Assembly: GCA_000435635.1 (NCBI GenBank)
Contig: FR882138.1
Span: 29,420 to 83,815, forward strand
DNA from: Prevotella sp. CAG:1320
Lineage (GTDB): Bacteria > Bacteroidota > Bacteroidia > Bacteroidales > Bacteroidaceae
Direction of reading: 5' to 3'
Length of the DNA stretch: 54,396 nucleotides
The notes beneath the pieces were generated by a model. That model did no database searches, was not told where the DNA came from, and saw only the letters and a program-made list of their open reading frames with translations. This document shows, in pieces, positions 50,532-54,396 of the stretch; positions within the stretch are counted from its first letter, which is position 1, and the number at the start of each line of letters is the position of its first letter. The translations under genes and the position numbers were made by a program.

Positions 50532-52505
50532 ATGTCAGACCAAAACACGATTCTTCCTGAAGAGACGGCCCAGGAAGCCGTACAGTATACCGACGAGAAC
50601 ATTCGCCACCTGAGCGACATGGAGCATGTGCGTACCCGTCCAGGTATGTACATCGGACGTTTGGGTGATGGCTCGTTGCCTGAGGATGGCATTTACGTCC
50701 TTCTCAAGGAAGTCATAGACAATAGCATCGATGAGTTCAAGATGAAGAGCGGTGACCGCATAGAGGTGGATATTATCGACAATGCCCGTGTCAGCGTCAG
50801 GGATTATGGCCGTGGCATTCCGCAAGGCAAGCTCGTGGAGGCTGTGAGCGTGCTCAATACGGGCGGCAAGTATGACAGCAAGGCTTTCAAGAAGAGTGTC
50901 GGCCTCAATGGCGTGGGTGTCAAGGCGGTCAATGCGCTTAGTTCCCGTTTTGAGGTGAAGTCTTACCGGGAGGGAAAAGTCCGGGAGCTGGTCTTCGAGC
51001 GTGGCCAGCTTATCAGCGACCATACCGCCGATTCCCAGGATGAGAATGGCACTTATATCTATTTCCAGCCCGATGATACCTTGTTCAAGAACTATCGTTT
51101 CCATGATGATTTCGTGGAGACGATGCTTCGCAACTACACCTATCTCAATACGGGTCTCACCATCATGTACAATGGCAGGCGCATCTTGAGCCGTCATGGC
51201 CTGAAAGACTTGCTGTCAGACAATATGACCTCGCAGGGACTTTATGACATCATTCACATGAAGGGGGAGGACATCGAGATCGCTTTTACCCATACCAACC
51301 AGTATGGCGAGGAGTACCACAGTTTTGTCAACGGCCAGCACACCACGCAGGGCGGTACCCACCAAAGCGCCTTCAAGGAGCATATCGCCCGTACTATCAA
51401 GGAATACTTCGGCAAGTATGAGTATGGCGACATACGCAACGGCCTCGTGGCTGCCATCGCCATCAACGTGGAAGAACCCGTTTTCGAGAGCCAGACCAAG
51501 ATTAAGCTGGGCAGCACGCAAATGTCGCCTGGCGGCGAGAGCATCAACAAGTACGTGGGCGACTTTGTCAAGAAGTCCGTGGACAATTACCTTCATATCA
51601 ACAAGGATGTCGCTGAGGTGATAGAAAACAAGGTGAAGGAGAGCGAGCGGGAGCGCAAGGCCATGGCAGGCGTGACTAAGTTGGCGCGTGAGCGGGCCAA
51701 GAAGGCCAACCTCCATAACCGTAAGCTCCGTGACTGCCGCATCCATTTCAGCGACGTGAAGAATGACCGCAAGGAGGAGAGCTCCATCTTCATCACTGAG
51801 GGAGATTCCGCCAGCGGTAGTATCACCAAAAGCCGTGACGTGAACACGCAGGCTGTCTTCTCGTTGCGGGGAAAGCCGCTCAACTGCTTCGGGCTGACCA
51901 AGAAGGTGGTCTATGAGAATGAGGAGTTTAACCTTTTGCAAGCCGCTCTCGATATAGAGGATGGGCTGGACTCCCTGCGCTACAACAAGGTCATCGTGGC
52001 TACGGATGCCGATGTCGACGGCATGCACATCCGTTTGCTTATCATCACTTTTTTCTTGCAGTTCTTCCCCGAGCTGATCAAGAAAGGTCATGTCTATGTC
52101 TTGCAGACTCCTCTTTTCAGGGTGCGTAACAAGCGAGCCAAGATTAAGAACAAGCAGGTGATAGAGCAGGCCGACGCCAGGTTGGACAAGAAGGAGAGAA
52201 AGACGGACTTCATCACCCGTTATTGTTACAGCGAGGAGGAGCGGCTGCAGGCTATCCGTGACCTGGGGCCTGACCCGGAAATCACTCGCTTCAAGGGTTT
52301 GGGAGAGATTTCGCCCGAGGAGTTTGTCCATTTCATCGGTCCGGATATGCGTTTGGAGCAGGTCACGCTCCACAAGACCGACCAAGTGCAGCAGCTCTTG
52401 GAGTATTATATGGGAAAGAACACCATGGAGCGGCAAAACTTTATCATCGAGAACTTGGTGATAGAGGAAGACCTCCCTGAGGAGGAAAAAGCTAAACTGG
52501 CATAA
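50532..52505 (+). CDS. parE: DNA topoisomerase IV subunit B
   Basis: 657 aa from the ATG at 50532 ([17 protein letters not shown]); 10 upstream codons overlap the previous gene. GHKL ATPase: [62 protein letters not shown] and [14 protein letters not shown]. The short C-terminal lacks the gyrase-type insertion, and partner ParC is not in the window, so GyrB-like naming is less likely but not excluded. Confidence 0.92.
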   Translation: MSDQNTILPEETAQEAVQYTDENIRHLSDMEHVRTRPGMYIGRLGDGSLPEDGIYVLLKEVIDNSIDEFKMKSGDRIEVDIIDNARVSVRDYGRGIPQGKLVEAVSVLNTGGKYDSKAFKKSVGLNGVGVKAVNALSSRFEVKSYREGKVRELVFERGQLISDHTADSQDENGTYIYFQPDDTLFKNYRFHDDFVETMLRNYTYLNTGLTIMYNGRRILSRHGLKDLLSDNMTSQGLYDIIHMKGEDIEIAFTHTNQYGEEYHSFVNGQHTTQGGTHQSAFKEHIARTIKEYFGKYEYGDIRNGLVAAIAINVEEPVFESQTKIKLGSTQMSPGGESINKYVGDFVKKSVDNYLHINKDVAEVIENKVKESERERKAMAGVTKLARERAKKANLHNRKLRDCRIHFSDVKNDRKEESSIFITEGDSASGSITKSRDVNTQAVFSLRGKPLNCFGLTKKVVYENEEFNLLQAALDIEDGLDSLRYNKVIVATDADVDGMHIRLLIITFFLQFFPELIKKGHVYVLQTPLFRVRNKRAKIKNKQVIEQADARLDKKERKTDFITRYCYSEEERLQAIRDLGPDPEITRFKGLGEISPEEFVHFIGPDMRLEQVTLHKTDQVQQLLEYYMGKNTMERQNFIIENLVIEEDLPEEEKAKLA

Positions 52506-52507
52506 GT

Positions 52508-54214
52508 ATGAGAAGATATATCCTATGGGCAATGGCGCTTTTGACGGGAGCTCTCGCCATGCAGGCGCAGACCCGCCAACAGCTTTCCAGGCAGGCCATC
52601 CAGAAGCTGGGCCGTGCCGAGGCGGTTATCACCAGCCTCTATGTAGACTCCGTGGATGAGGCAAAACTGGTGGAGGATGCCATCAGGGGCATGCTGGAGG
52701 GTCTGGATCCTCATTCCTCTTACACCACGGCTAAGGAGACGCGGGCGCTCAACGAACCGCTCAATGGCAGTTTCGACGGCATTGGCATACAGTTCAACGT
52801 AGTGGATGACACTTTGTTGGTCATCCAGCCCGTCGTCAACGGCCCTTCCGAGAAGGTGGGCATTCGCCCCGGAGACCGTATCATCGCTGTCAACGACACG
52901 GCCATAGCGGGCGTGAAGATGGCTCGTGAGGAGATGATGCGCCGCCTCAGGGGGCCTCGTGGCACGAAGGTGAACCTTGGCGTGCTCCGCAAGGGCATTG
53001 CCGACAGGCTTGCCTTCACGGTCACCCGTGACAAGATACCGCTCAACACGCTCGACGCGGCCTACATGATACGTCCGGGCATTGGCTATATCCGCTTGGG
53101 CAGTTTTGGCTTGACGAGCCACGACGAGGTATCAGCCGCGCTCAACAGCCTGAGCCAGAAGGGCATGAAAGACTTGATCTTCGACCTCCAGGACAATGGC
53201 GGTGGTTATTTGATGGCCGCCATAGAGATAGCCAACGAATTCCTGGAACGGGGCGACTTGATCGTCTACACGAAGGGCAGGGTAACGCCCCGTGACGAGC
53301 AGAAAGCCTCGGGAGGCGGCAAGATGAAGAAAGGCCGCGTGGTGGTGCTTATCAACGAGTTCTCCGCCTCGGCCTCCGAGATCGTGGCGGGCGCCTTGCA
53401 GGACCAGGACAGGGCTACCATCGTGGGCCGCCGCTCCTTTGGCAAGGGCTTGGTGCAGCGTCCCATTCCCTTCCCGGACGGCAGCATGATACGTCTCACG
53501 GTAGCCCATTATTATACGCCCAGCGGTCGTTGCATCCAGAAACCATATACGCCTGGCGAATTGGAAGACTACGCCATGGACTTGGACAACCGTTATCGCC
53601 ATGGGGAGTTTACCAATGAGGACAGCATCCATCTCAATGACTCCTTGCGTTTCTATACCCTGCGCCGCCATCGTGTGGTCTATGGCGGAGGAGGTATCAT
53701 GCCCGACGTGTTCGTGCCCCTGGACACCGCCAAGTTCACCAACTACCATCGCCTGCTCACGGCCAAGAGTGTCGTCCTCAACGCGGCTTTGCGCTATATC
53801 GATGATAACAGGGAGCTGTTGAAGGCCAGCTATCCCGATTTCCCCTCGTTCATGAGGGACTATGAGGTGCCGCAGGCCTTGGTGGACTCTATCTTCAGGG
53901 AAGGTGAACGACAGGACGTGAAGCCCAAGGACGAGGAGGAAGTCCGGCAGACTTTGCCATACCTGCGCGTCACGCTCAAGGCTTTGGTGGCCCGAGACCT
54001 TTGGGACATGAGCCAGTATTTCCAGGTGATAAACGAGACCAGCGAGATAGTGCGCAAGGCCGTGGAGTTACTGGATGGGAAGCCGAGCGAAGGGGGGGCT
54101 TTAGCCCTTCCCCATTATGTGGGGACGCAGGGATATCCTTGCCAAAGAAGTGTCTCTGGAATCGTCGTCGCGCTCCCTATTCAACGTGAATGCGTCTCTA
54201 CGCTTTGGGGATGA
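52508..54214 (+). CDS. S41-family C-terminal processing protease with unusual C-terminal tail
   Basis: 568 aa, 2 nt after parE. Signal peptide MRRYILWAMALLTGALAMQ, PDZ domain about 85-165 (SFDGIGIQFNVVDDTLLVIQ), S41 domain with Ser in NEFSASASEIVAGAL (about 288) and Lys in RRSFGKGLVQR (about 312). Cleaves unfolded or tagged periplasmic proteins. The last 40 or so residues (after AVELLDGKPSEGG) are unlike the family. They are coded by sequence with a run of seven G's (54102-54108 region) and the intergenic word GCGTCTCTACG. Confidence 0.9.
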   Translation: MRRYILWAMALLTGALAMQAQTRQQLSRQAIQKLGRAEAVITSLYVDSVDEAKLVEDAIRGMLEGLDPHSSYTTAKETRALNEPLNGSFDGIGIQFNVVDDTLLVIQPVVNGPSEKVGIRPGDRIIAVNDTAIAGVKMAREEMMRRLRGPRGTKVNLGVLRKGIADRLAFTVTRDKIPLNTLDAAYMIRPGIGYIRLGSFGLTSHDEVSAALNSLSQKGMKDLIFDLQDNGGGYLMAAIEIANEFLERGDLIVYTKGRVTPRDEQKASGGGKMKKGRVVVLINEFSASASEIVAGALQDQDRATIVGRRSFGKGLVQRPIPFPDGSMIRLTVAHYYTPSGRCIQKPYTPGELEDYAMDLDNRYRHGEFTNEDSIHLNDSLRFYTLRRHRVVYGGGGIMPDVFVPLDTAKFTNYHRLLTAKSVVLNAALRYIDDNRELLKASYPDFPSFMRDYEVPQALVDSIFREGERQDVKPKDEEEVRQTLPYLRVTLKALVARDLWDMSQYFQVINETSEIVRKAVELLDGKPSEGGALALPHYVGTQGYPCQRSVSGIVVALPIQRECVSTLWG

Positions 54215-54258
54215 CGGCGATGACAGGTTATCGTTACAAGCTGAGAGCCGTCGTCCCC
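54207..54258. terminator. Large hairpin after the S41 protease gene
   Basis: GGGGATGACGGC / GCCGTCGTCCCC pair over 12 positions (one G-U), with a 28-nt loop and no clear T run. The CGTCCCCAC word is shared with the frdB terminator. The remaining sequence to 54396 has no gene I can support; GTCAGTAGTATTG at about 54325 is shared with 23240. Confidence 0.5.
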
Positions 54259-54396
54259 ACGCTCTATCTGTAAGCCTGGTGTCTTAGTGGGCCTGGAAGA
54301 TTCCAATGATTAAGCTCCCTGAAAAGTCAGTAGTATTGAAATCAAATATCAGTAACGCGAGTTCGACGAATTCCACTTTATGTGCGCAGCCCTGTT

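Overview
The window is chromosomal DNA from a member of the Bacteroidales; I cannot resolve the genus. Support: promoters of the Bacteroidota form TTTG-N19..21-TAnnTTTG, lipoproteins of the NigD and DUF4369 types, a DUF3244-like secreted protein, carboxypeptidase-regulatory-domain outer-membrane barrels, a cytochrome b / FrdA / FrdB fumarate reductase operon and few strong Shine-Dalgarno sequences. The backbone is of moderate GC. Two tandem islands at 26.4-38.95 kb are clearly more AT-rich.

Layout. 1-7.4 kb: leftward peptide-export-like locus (partial C39 peptidase ABC transporter, outer-membrane barrel, radical SAM/SPASM gene lacking its catalytic half, DUF3244-like protein, TPR lipoprotein regulator), then a VapBC pair. 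7.4-8 kb: gene-free, with a terminal-inverted-repeat-bounded repeat array. 8-18.4 kb: leftward housekeeping genes (comM, thioredoxin-like lipoprotein, tRNA-Leu(UAA), tRNA-Gly(GCC), Cys-rich lipoprotein, argH, SRPBCC, pyrE, uvrC, apt, mnmG). 18.6-22 kb: frdCAB. 22.3-26 kb: barrel-less receptor fragment, inositol-phosphate synthase, NigD-like lipoprotein.

26.41-38.95 kb holds two islands stacked at the 3' end of tRNA-Leu(CAA). Island 1 (26.41-32.70 kb) has a truncated integrase, an ORF6N protein, a MobC-like protein without relaxase, and a secreted gene pair (TPR protein plus possible zinc hydrolase). Island 2 (32.70-38.94 kb) has an intact tyrosine integrase, an excisionase-like protein, a gene II/X-type replication protein between direct repeats, and an RNA leader with mutually exclusive pairings ahead of an unknown gene. 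Each island ends in a tRNA-derived core preceded by its own hairpin terminator.

39-54.4 kb returns to the backbone: manC, HIT protein, greA, small porin, a PD-(D/E)XK-helicase fusion, an esterase/5'-nucleotidase-like fusion, a VanX-type dipeptidase, a THUMP-like methyltransferase, an acetyltransferase-like protein, parE and an S41 protease.

The most unusual signal lies between the genes. At six intergenic places in the backbone there are short arrays whose words differ from place to place but whose repeat period is exactly 22 nt (or 44 nt in one case). I know of no named element matching this. The other strong candidates are the switch-like RNA in island 2 and the secreted gene pair in island 1.
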